Below are positions 19,818 through 30,289 of a stretch of DNA of 64,000 nt, in pieces (position 1 is the stretch's first letter; each line of letters starts with the position of its first letter). Position numbers and translations under genes: made by a program. This stretch comes from Pseudomonas fluorescens. GTDB taxonomy: Bacteria > Pseudomonadota > Gammaproteobacteria > Pseudomonadales > Pseudomonadaceae. The stretch covers positions 372,001-436,000 of the forward strand of contig NZ_CP012831.1 in assembly GCF_001307275.1 (NCBI RefSeq), read 5' to 3'. Below the pieces are notes generated by a model, which had not been told where the DNA came from, did not search any database, and saw only the letters and a list, made by a program, of their open reading frames with translations.

Positions 19818-22214
19818 TTAATGCGTGCTAATTCTTTCCTTAGAGTCAGACTCTCGCTTTTCTTCCTTCGCGACAATCTCAGGAGCCACATCCGGCAAGG
19901 GCTCCGGCGCGTATTGCAGCGCAATTTGCAGGACCTCGTCAATCCATTTAACCGGTTTGATCTGAAGATCTTGCTTGATGTTGTCAGGAATTTCCTTCAG
20001 ATCGCGGACATTCTCTTCGGGAATGATCACGATCTTGATCCCGCCACGGTGTGCCGCCAGCAGTTTTTCCTTCAGGCCGCCAATCGCCAGGACCTGGCCG
20101 CGCAGCGTGATTTCACCCGTCATGGCGACATCGGCGCGCACCGGGATGCCGGTCAATGCCGAGACCAGGGCCGTGCACATGCCTACACCGGCGCTTGGAC
20201 CGTCCTTGGGCGTAGCCCCTTCAGGCATGTGGATGTGTGTGTCGCGCTTCTCATGGAAGTCCAGGGGAATGCCCAGGCTTCGGGCACGACTGCGCACCAC
20301 CGTCAGCGCCGCGGTGATCGACTCGACCATCACGTCGCCCAGGGAACCGGTCTTGATCAGTTGCCCCTTGCCCGGTACCACGGCCGCTTCGATGGTCAGC
20401 AACTCACCACCGACCTGAGTCCACGCCAGGCCAGTCACCTGGCCGATCTGGTCCTGCTGCTCGGCCAGGCCGTAGCGGAACTTGCGCACACCCAGGAAGT
20501 GCTCCAGCAGGTCCGCAGTGACCTTGACCGCGAAGCGTTTTTCCAGCGCATGTTCCTTGACTGCCTTGCGGCAGACCTTGGCAATCTGCCGCTCCAGGCC
20601 ACGCACGCCGGCTTCGCGGGTGTAGTAGCGGATGATGTCGCGAATCGCTTCCTCGTCGAATTCCAGCTCGCCTTTTTTCAGCCCGTTGGCCTGGATCTGC
20701 TTGGGCGAAAGGTACTTCACGGCGATGTTGATCTTCTCGTCCTCGGTGTAGCCCGGTAGACGAATCACCTCCATCCGGTCCAGCAATGCCGGCGGAATGT
20801 TCATGGAGTTGGAGGTGCAGAGGAACATCACGTCCGACAGGTCGTAGTCGACCTCAAGGTAGTGATCGTTGAAATTGTGATTCTGCTCGGGATCGAGCAC
20901 TTCGAGCAACGCAGAAGCGGGATCGCCGCGCATGTCGCTGCCCATCTTGTCGATTTCGTCCAAAAGGAACAGCGGATTGCGCACGCCGACCTTTGTCATT
21001 TTTTGAATCAATCTTCCTGGCATCGAACCGATGTAGGTCCGGCGATGACCACGAATTTCCGCCTCGTCACGCACGCCACCCAAGGCCATGCGTACGAATT
21101 TGCGGTTGGTCGCGTGGGCAATCGACTCCGCGAGGGAGGTTTTACCAACCCCGGGAGGACCGACCAGGCACAGGACCGGGCCGCGAATCTTTTTCACGCG
21201 TTTCTGTACGGCGAGATACTCGAGGATGCGCTCCTTGACCTCTTCCAGGCCGTAATGGTCGGCGTCGAGGATGTCTTCAGCCCGCGCCAGGTCCAGACGT
21301 ACCTTGCTCTGGGCTTTCCACGGCACCTGGACCAGCCAGTCGATGTAGGAGCGCACCACGGTGGCTTCGGCAGACATCGGCGACATTTGCTTGAGCTTGT
21401 TCAACTCAGCCTGAGCCTTGGCCAAGGCATCCTTGGGCAAGCCAGCGGCATCGATGCGCTTTTTCAGCTCTTCGATTTCGTTGTGACCTTCGTCGCCATC
21501 GCCCAGCTCTTTCTGAATGGCCTTCATCTGCTCATTCAGGTAGTACTCGCGCTGGCTGCGCTCCATCTGCTTCTTGACGCGACCGCGAATGCGTTTCTCG
21601 ACCTGCAACAGATCGATCTCGCCGTCGAGCAATGCCAACACGTGCTCGACACGGGCAGACAGGTCGATAATCTCGAGGATTTCCTGCTTCTGCTCGATCT
21701 TGAGGGCCATGTGGGCCGCCATCGTATCGACCAGCCGCCCAGGCTCGTCAATGCTATTGAGCGACGACAGGACCTCTGCAGGCACCTTCTTGCCCAGTTG
21801 CACGTATTGTTCGAACTGCGACAGCAGGCTGCGGACAAACACCTCTGATTCACGCTCGGGCGCATCGACTTCTTCGATCAGCGACACTTCGGCCCGGCAA
21901 TGGCCGTCCACTTCGCTGAAACGTTCGACAGTCCCGCGCTGCTCGCCTTCGACCAGGACCTTGACGGTGCCGTCGGGCAACTTGAGCAATTGCAGAACCG
22001 TTGCAATCGTACCTACGCGATACAGTGCGTCTTCGCCGGGATCATCGTCGGCTGGATTTCTCTGAGCCAGCAGAAGAATCTGCTTGTCACCCGTCATCGC
22101 AGCCTCGAGGGCTTCGATGGACTTCTCGCGCCCCACGAACAGCGGGATAACCATGTGCGGATACACCACGACATCGCGCAATGGCAGGAGAGGCAATTCG
22201 ATGGTTGTCTTCAT
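19818..22214 (-). CDS. lon: ATP-dependent endopeptidase La
   Basis: A 798-residue Lon protease. It has the N-terminal substrate-recognition domain (about 7-200), an AAA+ module with Walker A GPPGVGKTSLAE near 357, and the serine-lysine dyad domain with PKDGPSAGVGMC near 675. It degrades misfolded and regulatory proteins as a hexamer. The C-terminus has an extra charged tail. A sigma-32-like promoter lies about 60 bases upstream, in line with heat-shock control. Confidence 0.97.
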   Translation of the reverse strand: MKTTIELPLLPLRDVVVYPHMVIPLFVGREKSIEALEAAMTGDKQILLLAQRNPADDDPGEDALYRVGTIATVLQLLKLPDGTVKVLVEGEQRGTVERFSEVDGHCRAEVSLIEEVDAPERESEVFVRSLLSQFEQYVQLGKKVPAEVLSSLNSIDEPGRLVDTMAAHMALKIEQKQEILEIIDLSARVEHVLALLDGEIDLLQVEKRIRGRVKKQMERSQREYYLNEQMKAIQKELGDGDEGHNEIEELKKRIDAAGLPKDALAKAQAELNKLKQMSPMSAEATVVRSYIDWLVQVPWKAQSKVRLDLARAEDILDADHYGLEEVKERILEYLAVQKRVKKIRGPVLCLVGPPGVGKTSLAESIAHATNRKFVRMALGGVRDEAEIRGHRRTYIGSMPGRLIQKMTKVGVRNPLFLLDEIDKMGSDMRGDPASALLEVLDPEQNHNFNDHYLEVDYDLSDVMFLCTSNSMNIPPALLDRMEVIRLPGYTEDEKINIAVKYLSPKQIQANGLKKGELEFDEEAIRDIIRYYTREAGVRGLERQIAKVCRKAVKEHALEKRFAVKVTADLLEHFLGVRKFRYGLAEQQDQIGQVTGLAWTQVGGELLTIEAAVVPGKGQLIKTGSLGDVMVESITAALTVVRSRARSLGIPLDFHEKRDTHIHMPEGATPKDGPSAGVGMCTALVSALTGIPVRADVAMTGEITLRGQVLAIGGLKEKLLAAHRGGIKIVIIPEENVRDLKEIPDNIKQDLQIKPVKWIDEVLQIALQYAPEPLPDVAPEIVAKEEKRESDSKERISTH

Positions 22215-22272
22215 GATTTCGCCTCTACGGCGGCCCTAGGGCCGGAAACAGATGGAAGTAAGCTTGAAACCA

Positions 22273-22302
22273 AGATGGGGGCAGCCTTGAAAAAAAACAA
22301 GC
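22273..22302 (-). promoter_or_regulatory. Predicted sigma-32 promoter of lon
   Basis: On the minus strand CTTGTT (22297-22302) and CCCCATCT (22273-22280) are spaced 16 bases apart. They match the heat-shock consensus CTTGAA and CCCCATNT apart from the last two bases of the -35. It is placed upstream of the lon start. Confidence 0.55.
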
Positions 22303-22332
22303 GCTAAGACACGTCTAAAACACGCTAAAAGC

Positions 22333-22353
22333 AAAGGGGCCCGAAGGCCCCTT
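22333..22353 (-). terminator. Terminator after clpX
   Basis: A GC-rich stem (AAGGGGCC with GGCCCCTT, loop TTCG on the minus strand), followed by a T-rich stretch, sits between the clpX stop and the lon promoter. Confidence 0.7.
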
Positions 22354-22375
22354 CTTTATTCCGGCAGCGGGACGC

Positions 22376-23659
22376 TTATGCGTCCGGTGCGGCCTTGGCA
22401 GCCGGCTCACTGTTTTCATAGATATACAGTGGCTTGGACTTGCCTTCTATAACGCTTTCGTCGATCACGACTTTACTCACCTCGGACTGCGAGGGGATTT
22501 CATACATCGTGTCGAGCAATACGCCTTCGAGAATCGAGCGCAACCCACGGGCACCGGTCTTACGCTCCAGGGCACGTTTGGCGACCGATTTCAGCGCGTC
22601 GGAACGGAATTCCAGGTCTACACCTTCCATTTCGAACAGCTTGGCATACTGCTTGGTCAGGGCGTTTTTCGGCTCGGTCAGAATCTGCATCAACGCCGCT
22701 TCATCCAACTCATCCAGCGTCGCCAGGACTGGCAGACGACCGACGAATTCCGGGATCAGACCGAACTTGACCAGATCGTCAGGCTCGACTTCACGCAGGG
22801 ACTCACCGACCTTCTTGCCCTCTTCCTTGCTGCGTACTTCGGCATTGAAACCGATGCCACCACGGGTGGAACGGTTTTGAATAACCTTTTCCAGGCCGGA
22901 GAACGCACCACCGCAGATGAACAGGATGTTACGGGTGTCGACCTGCAGGAATTCCTGCTGCGGATGCTTGCGACCACCTTGGGGTGGAACGGAAGCGACC
23001 GTACCTTCGATCAACTTGAGCAAGGCCTGCTGCACGCCTTCACCGGAAACATCCCGGGTGATGGACGGGTTGTCGGACTTGCGGGAAATCTTGTCGATTT
23101 CATCGATGTAGACAATACCCATCTGGGCTTTTTCCACATCGTAGTCGCACTTCTGCAACAACTTCTGAATGATGTTCTCGACATCTTCACCTACATAACC
23201 CGCCTCGGTGAGAGTGGTTGCGTCGGCGATGGTGAACGGAACGTTCAGCAAACGAGCCAGGGTTTCGGCAAGCAGGGTCTTACCCGAGCCTGTCGGGCCG
23301 ATCAGCAGGATGTTGCTCTTGCCGAGTTCGACCTCGTCATTCTTTTTGTCACGCTGGTTCAGGCGCTTGTAGTGGTTGTACACCGCTACGGCCAGTACCT
23401 TTTTCGCACGTTCCTGACCAATCACATACTGATCAAGGATGCCGCTGATTTCTTTAGGCGAAGGCAATTTATGCGCGCTGCTCTCGGCCTGGGCTTCCTG
23501 CACCTCCTCGCGGATGATGTCATTGCACAGGTCGACGCACTCGTCGCAAATGAAGACCGAGGGGCCGGCAATCAATTTGCGCACTTCATGCTGGCTTTTG
23601 CCACAGAAGGAGCAATAAAGCAGTTTGCCGTTGTCCTCGCCGTTGCGGGTGTCAGTCAT
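22376..23659 (-). CDS. clpX: ClpX, ATPase subunit of the ClpXP protease
   Basis: A 427-residue AAA+ unfoldase. The N-terminal C4 zinc-binding domain ([11 protein letters not shown] with [10 protein letters not shown]) is at about 14-45. Walker [13 protein letters not shown] is near 122, and the ClpP-docking loop region and sensor motifs follow. It unfolds tagged substrates and feeds them into ClpP. The start at 23659 ([12 protein letters not shown]) is the conserved one; an ATG-like start 11 codons upstream has no family support. It lies about 107 bases downstream of clpP and is probably in the same transcription unit. Confidence 0.97.
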   Translation of the reverse strand: MTDTRNGEDNGKLLYCSFCGKSQHEVRKLIAGPSVFICDECVDLCNDIIREEVQEAQAESSAHKLPSPKEISGILDQYVIGQERAKKVLAVAVYNHYKRLNQRDKKNDEVELGKSNILLIGPTGSGKTLLAETLARLLNVPFTIADATTLTEAGYVGEDVENIIQKLLQKCDYDVEKAQMGIVYIDEIDKISRKSDNPSITRDVSGEGVQQALLKLIEGTVASVPPQGGRKHPQQEFLQVDTRNILFICGGAFSGLEKVIQNRSTRGGIGFNAEVRSKEEGKKVGESLREVEPDDLVKFGLIPEFVGRLPVLATLDELDEAALMQILTEPKNALTKQYAKLFEMEGVDLEFRSDALKSVAKRALERKTGARGLRSILEGVLLDTMYEIPSQSEVSKVVIDESVIEGKSKPLYIYENSEPAAKAAPDA

Positions 23660-23766
23660 TCGATCGATCCAAATCCGATAGGCTTGCAACACAAGATGAA
23701 GGCAATTGCGGGCTTTTTCAAGCCCGCAGGCGGCCGGTCATCCCAACCACCTGCATTTTGAGCGGC

Positions 23767-24408
23767 TTAGGCAGGCATTTGACGCTTGTTGATCACAGAG
23801 TCGATCAGGCCGTATTCGGCTGCACGCTCGGCGCTCATGAAGTTGTCACGTTCGGTGTCGCGCTCAATGGTTTCGAGGCTCTGGCCAGTGTGATGAGCCA
23901 GCAACGAGTTCAGGCGCGAACGAATGTGGAGGATTTCCTTGGCATGGATGTCGATATCCGACGCCTGGCCCTGGAAACCACCCAATGGCTGGTGAATCAT
24001 CATCCGCGAGTTAGGCAGGCAGTGACGCTTGCCCGCGGCGCCACCGGCCAACAGGAAGGCACCCATGCTGCAGGCCTGACCGATGCAGATGGTGGAGACG
24101 TCAGGCTTGATGAACTGCATGGTGTCGTAGATCGACATGCCCGCAGTCACCGAACCGCCAGGTGAGTTGATGTACAGATGGATATCCTTGTCCGGGTTTT
24201 CCGCTTCAAGGAACAACAGCTGCGCCGCGACCAGGTTGGCCATGTAGTCTTCAACGGGGCCGATCAGGAAGATGACGCGTTCCTTGAGCAGACGCGAGTA
24301 GATGTCATAGGCACGTTCGCCGCGGGCGGACTGCTCGATAACCATCGGGACCAGGCCGCCTGCGGCCTGGATGTCAGAGCTCTGCTGATAAAAAGAATTG
24401 CGGGACAT
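23767..24408 (-). CDS. clpP: ClpP, proteolytic subunit
   Basis: A 213-residue serine protease. The catalytic Ser is in [11 protein letters not shown] (near 111), His in [11 protein letters not shown] (near 136) and Asp in the following helix region. Tetradecameric ClpP degrades proteins delivered by ClpX or ClpA. The short N-terminal extension is normal for Pseudomonas ClpP propeptides. It sits between tig and clpX in the conserved order. Confidence 0.97.
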   Translation of the reverse strand: MSRNSFYQQSSDIQAAGGLVPMVIEQSARGERAYDIYSRLLKERVIFLIGPVEDYMANLVAAQLLFLEAENPDKDIHLYINSPGGSVTAGMSIYDTMQFIKPDVSTICIGQACSMGAFLLAGGAAGKRHCLPNSRMMIHQPLGGFQGQASDIDIHAKEILHIRSRLNSLLAHHTGQSLETIERDTERDNFMSAERAAEYGLIDSVINKRQMPA

Positions 24409-24501
24409 GTCTCGCAGTCACTCCCAAATAGTTATGTCTTGAATACGCATAAGCCAGCACGAAGGCTGGCTTATGGGTGTTTATTTCTTACCGCAGAACC
24501 A

Positions 24502-25812
24502 TCAATCGGCTTGTGGAGCTTCCACCGGCTTGACCGCTTCTTCGTAAGAGACCGCTTTATCGGTCACGCTAGCTTTCTGCAGAACAGTATCCACAACTTG
24601 TTCTTCCAGCACAACCGAACGGACTTCGTTCAGTTGCTGGTCGTTCTTGTAGTACCAGGACACGACCTGCTCAGGCTCTTGATAGGCCGAGGCCATTTCC
24701 TGGATCAGCTCACGAACGCGGGCTTCGTCAGGCTTGAGCTCGAACTGCTTGACCACTTCGGCAACGATCAGGCCCAGCACGACGCGGCGCTTGGCCTGCT
24801 CTTCGAACAGCTCGGCCGGCAGTTGGTCCGGCTTGATGTTGCCGCCGAACTGCTGAACAGCCTGCACGCGCAGACGGTTCACTTCGTTGTCCAGCAGGGC
24901 CTTTGGCACTTCGATCGGGTTGGAGGCCAGCAGACCGTCCATGACCTGGTTCTTGACCTTGGACTTGATGGCCTGGCGCAGCTCGCGCTCCATGTTCTTG
25001 CGAACTTCGGTGCGGAAACCTTCCAGACCGGTTTCCTTGATACCGAACTGGGCGAAGAACTCTTCGTTCAGCTCAGGCAGTTTCGGCTCGGAAACGCTGT
25101 TGACGGTCACGGTGAACTCGGCGGCTTTGCCAGCCAGGTCCAGGTTCTGGTAATCCTCGGGGAAGGTCACGTTCAGAACGCGCTCTTCACCGGCCTTGGC
25201 GCCAACCAGGCCGTCTTCGAAGCCAGGAATCATGCGACCGGAGCCCAGTACCAGCTGGGTGGCCTTGGCGGAACCGCCAGCGAACACTTCACCGTCGACC
25301 TTGCCGACGAAATCGATGTTCAACTGGTCTTCGTTCTGGGCAGCACGCTCGGTCACTTCGAAACGGGTGTTCTGCTTGCGCAGGATGTCCAGCATCTTGT
25401 CCAGGTCGGCATCCGACACGTCAGCGCTCAGGCGCTCGACAGCGATGGACTCGAAACCGGCAACCGTGAACTCCGGGAACACTTCGAACGTGGCGACGAA
25501 TTCCAGGTCCTTGCCTTTTTCCAGCACTTTAGGCTCGACGGACGGTGCGCCGGCCGGGTTCAGCTTCTGCTCGACGACCGCTTCGTAGAACGAAGACTGG
25601 ATCACGTCGCCCACGGCTTCCTGACGCGCATCAGCTTCGTAACGCTGACGGATCACGCTCATTGGCACTTTGCCTGGGCGGAAACCTGGGATTTTGGCCT
25701 TTTGGGCAGTCTGCTGCAGACGCTTGTTGACCTGAGTCTCGATGCGCTCAGCCGGCACGGTGATGCTCATGCGGCGCTCAAGAGCAGAAGTATTTTCAAC
25801 AGAAACTTGCAT
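24502..25812 (-). CDS. tig: Trigger factor
   Basis: A 436-residue ribosome-associated chaperone. The N-terminal ribosome-binding domain has the signature [16 protein letters not shown] near 43-58, the FKBP-like isomerase domain spans about 150-240, and the rest is the helical cradle. It shields nascent chains at the exit tunnel. The start [14 protein letters not shown] at 25812 is conserved; the reading frame extends 21 codons further upstream without support. A stem (AAGCCAGCC with its complement) at about 24450-24474 lies between tig and clpP. Confidence 0.97.
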   Translation of the reverse strand: MQVSVENTSALERRMSITVPAERIETQVNKRLQQTAQKAKIPGFRPGKVPMSVIRQRYEADARQEAVGDVIQSSFYEAVVEQKLNPAGAPSVEPKVLEKGKDLEFVATFEVFPEFTVAGFESIAVERLSADVSDADLDKMLDILRKQNTRFEVTERAAQNEDQLNIDFVGKVDGEVFAGGSAKATQLVLGSGRMIPGFEDGLVGAKAGEERVLNVTFPEDYQNLDLAGKAAEFTVTVNSVSEPKLPELNEEFFAQFGIKETGLEGFRTEVRKNMERELRQAIKSKVKNQVMDGLLASNPIEVPKALLDNEVNRLRVQAVQQFGGNIKPDQLPAELFEEQAKRRVVLGLIVAEVVKQFELKPDEARVRELIQEMASAYQEPEQVVSWYYKNDQQLNEVRSVVLEEQVVDTVLQKASVTDKAVSYEEAVKPVEAPQAD

Positions 25813-26173
25813 GGATATTCCTCGTTGCACAGACGTTGGCCGGGCGTTTCCGACCCCAGAATCAAGGGCATGCATTCTAGTAGGTCAAACTCAAGAAGTC
25901 ACCCTACTGAAAACGCGCTGGAAACAGGCGCCGGATTTAGGGCGGGGCAAACGGTCATGCCCCACCCGGATTGCAAATACAGTCGATTCAGTCCAAGGCT
26001 CTGCGCCAACGCTTCTATATATAGAAGCCGCTTCTCCGGTCGCGCAGCGCCCCGCCCCACAAGGAGACCAACGGGCATACCGCGCATCATCACGAAACAC
26101 ATTCGTGACAAACCGACCGCTGCGCACAACCGCAAAAACAGTACCGACGCCAAACACAGAACCACTGAAAACA
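25813..26173. other. Intergenic region upstream of tig with a palindrome
   Basis: About 360 bases with no convincing coding sequence. It contains a perfect 18-base palindrome GCTTCTATATATAGAAGC at 26011-26028. The region must hold the tig promoter. Confidence 0.5.
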
Positions 26174-26210
26174 AAAACGGCGCAGCCCCTTTCAGGTACT
26201 GCGCCGTTTT
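26174..26210 (-). terminator. Bidirectional terminator after the tRNA cluster
   Basis: AAAACGGCGCAG and CTGCGCCGTTTT form a stem with A/T tracts on both sides. It closes the minus-strand tRNA transcript before tig. Confidence 0.8.
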
Positions 26211-26234
26211 CTGCTATTTAAATAGCCACTTGTA

Positions 26235-26319
26235 TGGTGCGGACGGAGAGACTCGAACTCTCACACCTTGCGGCGCTGGAACCTAAATCCAGTGTGTCTA
26301 CCAATTCCACCACATCCGC
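26235..26319 (-). tRNA. tRNA-Leu (anticodon TAG)
   Basis: The minus strand folds as an 85-base class II tRNA: GCGGATG acceptor, long variable arm, anticodon loop TTTAGGT giving TAG, T-loop TTCGAGT, and an encoded CCA. Confidence 0.95.
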
Positions 26320-26337
26320 GTATCAAGCTTTTAAAGC

Positions 26338-26369
26338 AAAGGCGCCAGATTGTTAGATCTGGCGCCTTT
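26338..26369 (-). terminator. Hairpin between tRNA-Leu and tRNA-His
   Basis: AAAGGCGCCAGAT and ATCTGGCGCCTTT pair perfectly over a short loop. It could be a processing signal or a partial terminator in the tRNA operon. Confidence 0.6.
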
Positions 26370-26377
26370 CTAGAATA

Positions 26378-26454
26378 TGGGGTGGACGATGGGGATCGAA
26401 CCCACGACAACGGGAGTCACAATCCCGTGCTCTACCAACTGAGCTACGCCCACC
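26378..26454 (-). tRNA. tRNA-His (anticodon GTG)
   Basis: The minus strand gives an acceptor GTGGGCG/CGTCCAC with the extra 5' G opposite C73 that marks tRNA-His. The anticodon loop is TTGTGAC, the T-loop TTCGATC, and CCA is encoded. Confidence 0.96.
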
Positions 26455-26494
26455 ATATTGCCTTGTTGCCTTACTTGTGCCAAAGCTGCCTAAT

Positions 26495-26571
26495 TGGCGC
26501 ACCCGGCAGGACTCGAACCTGCGACCATCCGCTTAGAAGGCGGATGCTCTATCCAGCTGAGCTACGGGCGC
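26495..26571 (-). tRNA. tRNA-Arg (anticodon TCT)
   Basis: The minus strand folds with acceptor GCGCCCG/CGGGTGC, D-arm AGCTCAGCTGGATAGAGC, anticodon loop CTTCTAA giving TCT, T-loop TTCGAGT, and encoded CCA. It is the first tRNA of the three-gene cluster. Confidence 0.96.
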
Positions 26572-26694
26572 CTTTTTAATCTGTATTCTTGGACGATTAC
26601 AAACTAAGTGCTTTCAGTTTTGCCGAGTTGAAACAACCAACTCCGCTCCACCTTCTTAACCAGTGCTAGGCTGTGCCCGACAAGTGCGACGAAT

Positions 26695-26721
26695 GTTATA
26701 GACGGCCTGATAGGTCGTCAA
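26695..26721 (-). promoter_or_regulatory. Possible promoter of the tRNA cluster
   Basis: On the minus strand TTGACG (26716-26721) and TATAAC (26695-26700) are 15 bases apart. The spacing is slightly short, as seen in some stable-RNA promoters. Confidence 0.4.
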
Positions 26722-26852
26722 CTCTTTTTTAAAAAAAATTCATTTAATTAAAGGGGTTAGGGGAATTTGCAGACCAAGCGCCTTTGCCCTCACGCCCCGG
26801 CATGCGAGAATGCGTTCTCTTTTTTTCCCCTCTCGATGGTTAACCACGCGCA

Positions 26853-27707
26853 ATGACTGCACAACTTATCGACGGCAAATCGATCGCCGCCAGCCTGCGC
26901 CAGCAGATCGCCCAACGAGTCACCGAGCGCCGCCAGCAAGGCCTGCGTACGCCCGGCCTTGCGGTGATCCTGGTCGGCAGCGATCCTGCCTCTCAGGTTT
27001 ATGTCTCGCACAAGCGTAAAGACTGTGAAGAGGTCGGCTTCCTTTCCCAGGCCTACGACCTGCCTTCCGAAACCACCCAGCAAGCGTTGGCCGATCTGAT
27101 CGATCGCCTGAACGACGACCCGAACATCGACGGTGTTCTGCTCCAGTTGCCGCTGCCTGAACACCTCGACGCCTCCAAACTGCTGGAGCGTATCCGCCCG
27201 GACAAAGATGTCGACGGTTTCCATCCTTATAATGTCGGCCGCCTGGCCCAACGCATCCCACTGCTTCGTCCCTGCACCCCCAAAGGCATCATGACCTTGC
27301 TGGAAAGCACTGGCGTGGACCTGTATGGCCTCGATGCCGTGGTGGTGGGGGCGTCCAACATCGTCGGCCGCCCGATGGCCATGGAGTTGCTGCTGGCCGG
27401 CTGCACCGTGACCGTGACCCATCGCTTCACCAAGGACCTGGCCGGCCATGTCGGCCGTGCCGACCTGGTGGTAGTGGCCGCCGGCAAACCCGGGCTGGTC
27501 AGGGGCGAGTGGATCAAGGAAGGCGCCATCGTCATCGACGTGGGCATCAATCGCCAGGACGACGGCAAGCTGGTGGGCGACGTGGTCTACGAGACCGCCC
27601 TGCCCCGCGCTGGCTGGATCACCCCGGTACCCGGCGGCGTAGGCCCGATGACCCGGGCCTGCCTGCTGGAAAACACGTTGTACGCGGCCGAGACGCTGCA
27701 TAGCTGA
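26853..27707 (+). CDS. folD: Methylenetetrahydrofolate dehydrogenase / methenyltetrahydrofolate cyclohydrolase
   Basis: A 284-residue bifunctional one-carbon enzyme. It has the substrate-binding [14 protein letters not shown] with the catalytic Lys near residue 54, [25 protein letters not shown] at about 98-122, and the NADP site [17 protein letters not shown] near 164. It interconverts 5,10-methylene-THF and 10-formyl-THF. It is divergent from the tRNA cluster, the same neighbourhood as in P. aeruginosa. Confidence 0.97.
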   Translation: MTAQLIDGKSIAASLRQQIAQRVTERRQQGLRTPGLAVILVGSDPASQVYVSHKRKDCEEVGFLSQAYDLPSETTQQALADLIDRLNDDPNIDGVLLQLPLPEHLDASKLLERIRPDKDVDGFHPYNVGRLAQRIPLLRPCTPKGIMTLLESTGVDLYGLDAVVVGASNIVGRPMAMELLLAGCTVTVTHRFTKDLAGHVGRADLVVVAAGKPGLVRGEWIKEGAIVIDVGINRQDDGKLVGDVVYETALPRAGWITPVPGGVGPMTRACLLENTLYAAETLHS

Positions 27708-27728
27708 TCGACGCGCCAACAAAGACCC

Positions 27729-27818
27729 TGTGGGAGCGAGCTTGCTCGCGATAGCGGTGGACCGGCCAACATCCAAGTTGACTGACACACTGCCATCGCG
27801 AGCAAGCTCGCTCCCACA
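27729..27818. repeat. REP doublet
   Basis: Inverted pair GTGGGAGCGAGCTTGCTCGC and complement, just after folD. Confidence 0.9.
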
Positions 27819-28038
27819 GGTGTTTCCGGGGCCTGGACTTAGCCGCCAGGTATCGATCGCGCAAACTACAAGATTTTCAGATTCGATTCGCCAGAATCGC
27901 CCTTCATTAAACTTTATTTATTCACAAGCCTTGGCGATACAGGCATATAGCGCTGCTATCGCCCATACTCCTAAAATGCGACGTTTTCTTTAAAAGTCGT
28001 TGCTCAACGGCACCTTCAACTCCATCGAGTCTACTCGC

Positions 28039-28977
28039 GTGAAAATCCGTCTTTCGATCATCAGCCTGTTCATCGCTTTCACAGGCCCCTTCATCACGCA
28101 CAATGCCGTTGCACAGGAAACCATCGCGGCCCCTCGGGATTCAGCCAAGCTGCAAGTGGCCTCGGGCAGCGCGATGCTGTTGGACCTGCAGACGGATAAA
28201 GTCGTTTATTCGAGCAACCCGGACGTGGTGGTGCCTATCGCTTCGGTGACCAAGTTGATGACCGGCCTGATTGTGCTGGATGCCAAACAGAACCTGGATG
28301 AATACATTTCCATCACCATCGCCAACACCCCAGAGATGAAGGGCGTGTTTTCCCGGGTCAAGCTCAACAGCGAACTGTCGCGCCGGGACGTACTGCTGAT
28401 CGCCCTGATGTCTTCGGAAAACCGCGCCGCCGCCAGCCTCGCCCACCACTATCCGGGCGGCTATGCGGCATTCATTGCCGCCATGAACGCCAAGGCCAAG
28501 GCATTGGGCATGACCAGCACTCATTACGTCGAACCCACGGGCCTGTCGATCAACAACGTCTCCACCGCCCGGGACCTGACCAAGCTGTTGATCGCCGCCC
28601 GCAAGTACCCACTGCTGAGCGAACTGAGTACGACCAAGGAAAAGACCGTTACCTTCCGCAAGCCTGTGTACAGCCTGGGATTTCGCAACACCGACCACTT
28701 GGTCCACAAGGCCAACTGGGATATCCAGTTGACCAAGACCGGCTTCACCAACCAGGCCGGCCACTGCCTGGTGCTGGTGACGAAAATGGGCAATCGCCCG
28801 ATGGCGCTGGTGATCCTCGACGCCTTTGGCAAGTACACGCACTTCGCTGATGCCAGCCGGATTCGTAGCTGGGTGGAAACCGGAAAAAGCGCCGCCGTGC
28901 CCGCGGTGGCCCTGCAATACAAGGCCGCCAAGAATCTCAAGAGCCGCCAGAGTGGCGTGGTGGAAGCCTCCAAATAA
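28039..28977 (+). CDS. pbpG: D-alanyl-D-alanine endopeptidase (PBP7)
   Basis: A 312-residue periplasmic S11 peptidase. It has a signal peptide (about 1-25) and the active-site motifs SVTK at 69-72, SEN at 126-128 and KTG at 233-235. It cleaves D-Ala-mDAP cross-links in peptidoglycan. GTG at 28039 is chosen as start because it begins the signal peptide ([14 protein letters not shown]); a TTG 13 codons upstream would add a non-signal-like leader. It is monocistronic, with a REP doublet after it. Confidence 0.92.
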   Translation: MKIRLSIISLFIAFTGPFITHNAVAQETIAAPRDSAKLQVASGSAMLLDLQTDKVVYSSNPDVVVPIASVTKLMTGLIVLDAKQNLDEYISITIANTPEMKGVFSRVKLNSELSRRDVLLIALMSSENRAAASLAHHYPGGYAAFIAAMNAKAKALGMTSTHYVEPTGLSINNVSTARDLTKLLIAARKYPLLSELSTTKEKTVTFRKPVYSLGFRNTDHLVHKANWDIQLTKTGFTNQAGHCLVLVTKMGNRPMALVILDAFGKYTHFADASRIRSWVETGKSAAVPAVALQYKAAKNLKSRQSGVVEASK

Positions 28978-28993
28978 TTCAACGGCACAAAAC

Positions 28994-29085
28994 TGTGGGA
29001 GCAAAGCTTGCTCGCGATAGGGATAGGCCAGTCGACAATGCCGTTGACTGGCCTGCCACCATCGCGAGCAAGCTTTGCTCCCACA
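28994..29085. repeat. REP doublet
   Basis: Variant GTGGGAGCAAAGCTTGCTCGC with its inverted partner, between pbpG and the convergent small gene. Confidence 0.88.
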
Positions 29086-29091
29086 GGTTAT

Positions 29092-29286
29092 TTATGGCTT
29101 CAAGTCACCCAGCGGATCATAGGGTTTGGGCTTGCGCTCATCCTTCTTGTCCAGGGGCGCCTTGGCCGGCCCTACCGGGTCGACCTGGGGATCCTCAAGG
29201 TCCGGCGAATCCGGATCGAACCCCAGGTCATCACCGCTGGAATGCTCTGATGAATGTGGCCCCGTAGGTGTTTTCGACTGTGCCAT
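29092..29286 (-). CDS. Small disordered hypothetical protein, 64 residues
   Basis: The protein starts MAQSKTPTGPHSSEHSSG and is rich in Asp, Pro and Lys with no hydrophobic core (DDLGFDPDSPDLEDPQVDPVG), so it is probably intrinsically disordered. The start at 29286 is supported by GGAGGAGGC a few bases upstream; a start five codons earlier lacks such a site. Function unknown. Confidence 0.7.
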   Translation of the reverse strand: MAQSKTPTGPHSSEHSSGDDLGFDPDSPDLEDPQVDPVGPAKAPLDKKDERKPKPYDPLGDLKP

Positions 29287-29387
29287 GCGTGCCTCCTCCA
29301 ATCACGGTCGGAAAAATCCCCAACCCTGACGATAAGAGCCTCAAGCCCGCGGGGTCGTGCCCGACAAGTGACGAACGGGACGCTCGA

Positions 29388-30065
29388 TCAATGCGCAGCG
29401 CCCAGGGCCTTGGTGGCCCGCGCCGCGGCTTGCTCCTGCCCTGCCCCACCCAGATCAGCCGCCGCTTTCAGCCAGCGCTGCGCGTCGACATTGGCGGGAA
29501 GCTGCGTGGGTCGCTGGACCAGCACCGCCCAGCCGCCGGCGCTCTGGAAGGCCGACTCGAAGGCACTGAAGCTCATCAACTGCCGCCGGTTCATGCCTGC
29601 ACGCAGCAACACCGTCTGCTTCTGACGGTTGTAGCCGGCGAGAATCCCATACCGAGGCGCGGCCCAGAACGCCGAACCGTCGATATAGCGCACCAGCACC
29701 GGATAGCCCGCCGCGACCTGCTCCAACAGCGCAGGCAGCTTGGCGTCCAGGGGATACACCAGCAGCCCGTACTCTCGTGCCAGGGTGGGCATATTCTGCT
29801 GCAAATCGGCTTCGCCACCGGGCAGGTGCAATGGTTTTTCCAACAACCCCGGGGTGATCACAGTGCCTTGCAACGTCAATAAGGCGGCCAGGGACTGCGG
29901 AGCCCCCTGGTACATTTCGCCACGGTAGAACGGCACGCTATTGAGCTCCACCCGCTCGGGCAGGCGCTGGATCTGCGGCGATACGCTGCCCGCGCAACCC
30001 GCCAGGGCGACGAGGCAGGACACCGCCAGTACCAGTGATCGAAACGATGAAATGACCGGCGACAT
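29388..30065 (-). CDS. Lipoprotein with a C39-peptidase-like fold lacking catalytic residues
   Basis: A 225-residue lipoprotein (lipobox LVALAGCAG, Cys near 24). The body follows the C39/papain-like pattern (FYRGEMYQGAPQSLAALL, then a GYPVLVRYIDGSAFWAAPRYGILAGYN region). The position normally holding the catalytic Cys (QCGP) reads QGAP, and the usual His (P-H-Y) is Arg in PRYGILAGYN, so peptidase activity is unlikely. A short Ala-rich C-terminal helix follows. It may act as a binding or scaffold protein in the periplasm. The start at 30065 gives the signal peptide; longer frames upstream are not plausible. Confidence 0.7.
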   Translation of the reverse strand: MSPVISSFRSLVLAVSCLVALAGCAGSVSPQIQRLPERVELNSVPFYRGEMYQGAPQSLAALLTLQGTVITPGLLEKPLHLPGGEADLQQNMPTLAREYGLLVYPLDAKLPALLEQVAAGYPVLVRYIDGSAFWAAPRYGILAGYNRQKQTVLLRAGMNRRQLMSFSAFESAFQSAGGWAVLVQRPTQLPANVDAQRWLKAAADLGGAGQEQAAARATKALGAAH

Positions 30066-30289
30066 GACGACTCTCTTGTTCAGGCACCCGGCATCCGGGC
30101 CGGGCTTGGGTCGACGATCATAAGGTGCGCACAGCCCTGGGTATAGTGATAAGCATCGTTTTACGGCGGCAATAGAACGAACCGATCCGAACCCCAACGC
30201 CATGGATCGATCAGTTGCAACACTTGAGCGACTAGACTGTCCATTGTACTGGGTGCGATATCCCGAACCGGGGATAGAAGGAGGCACGA

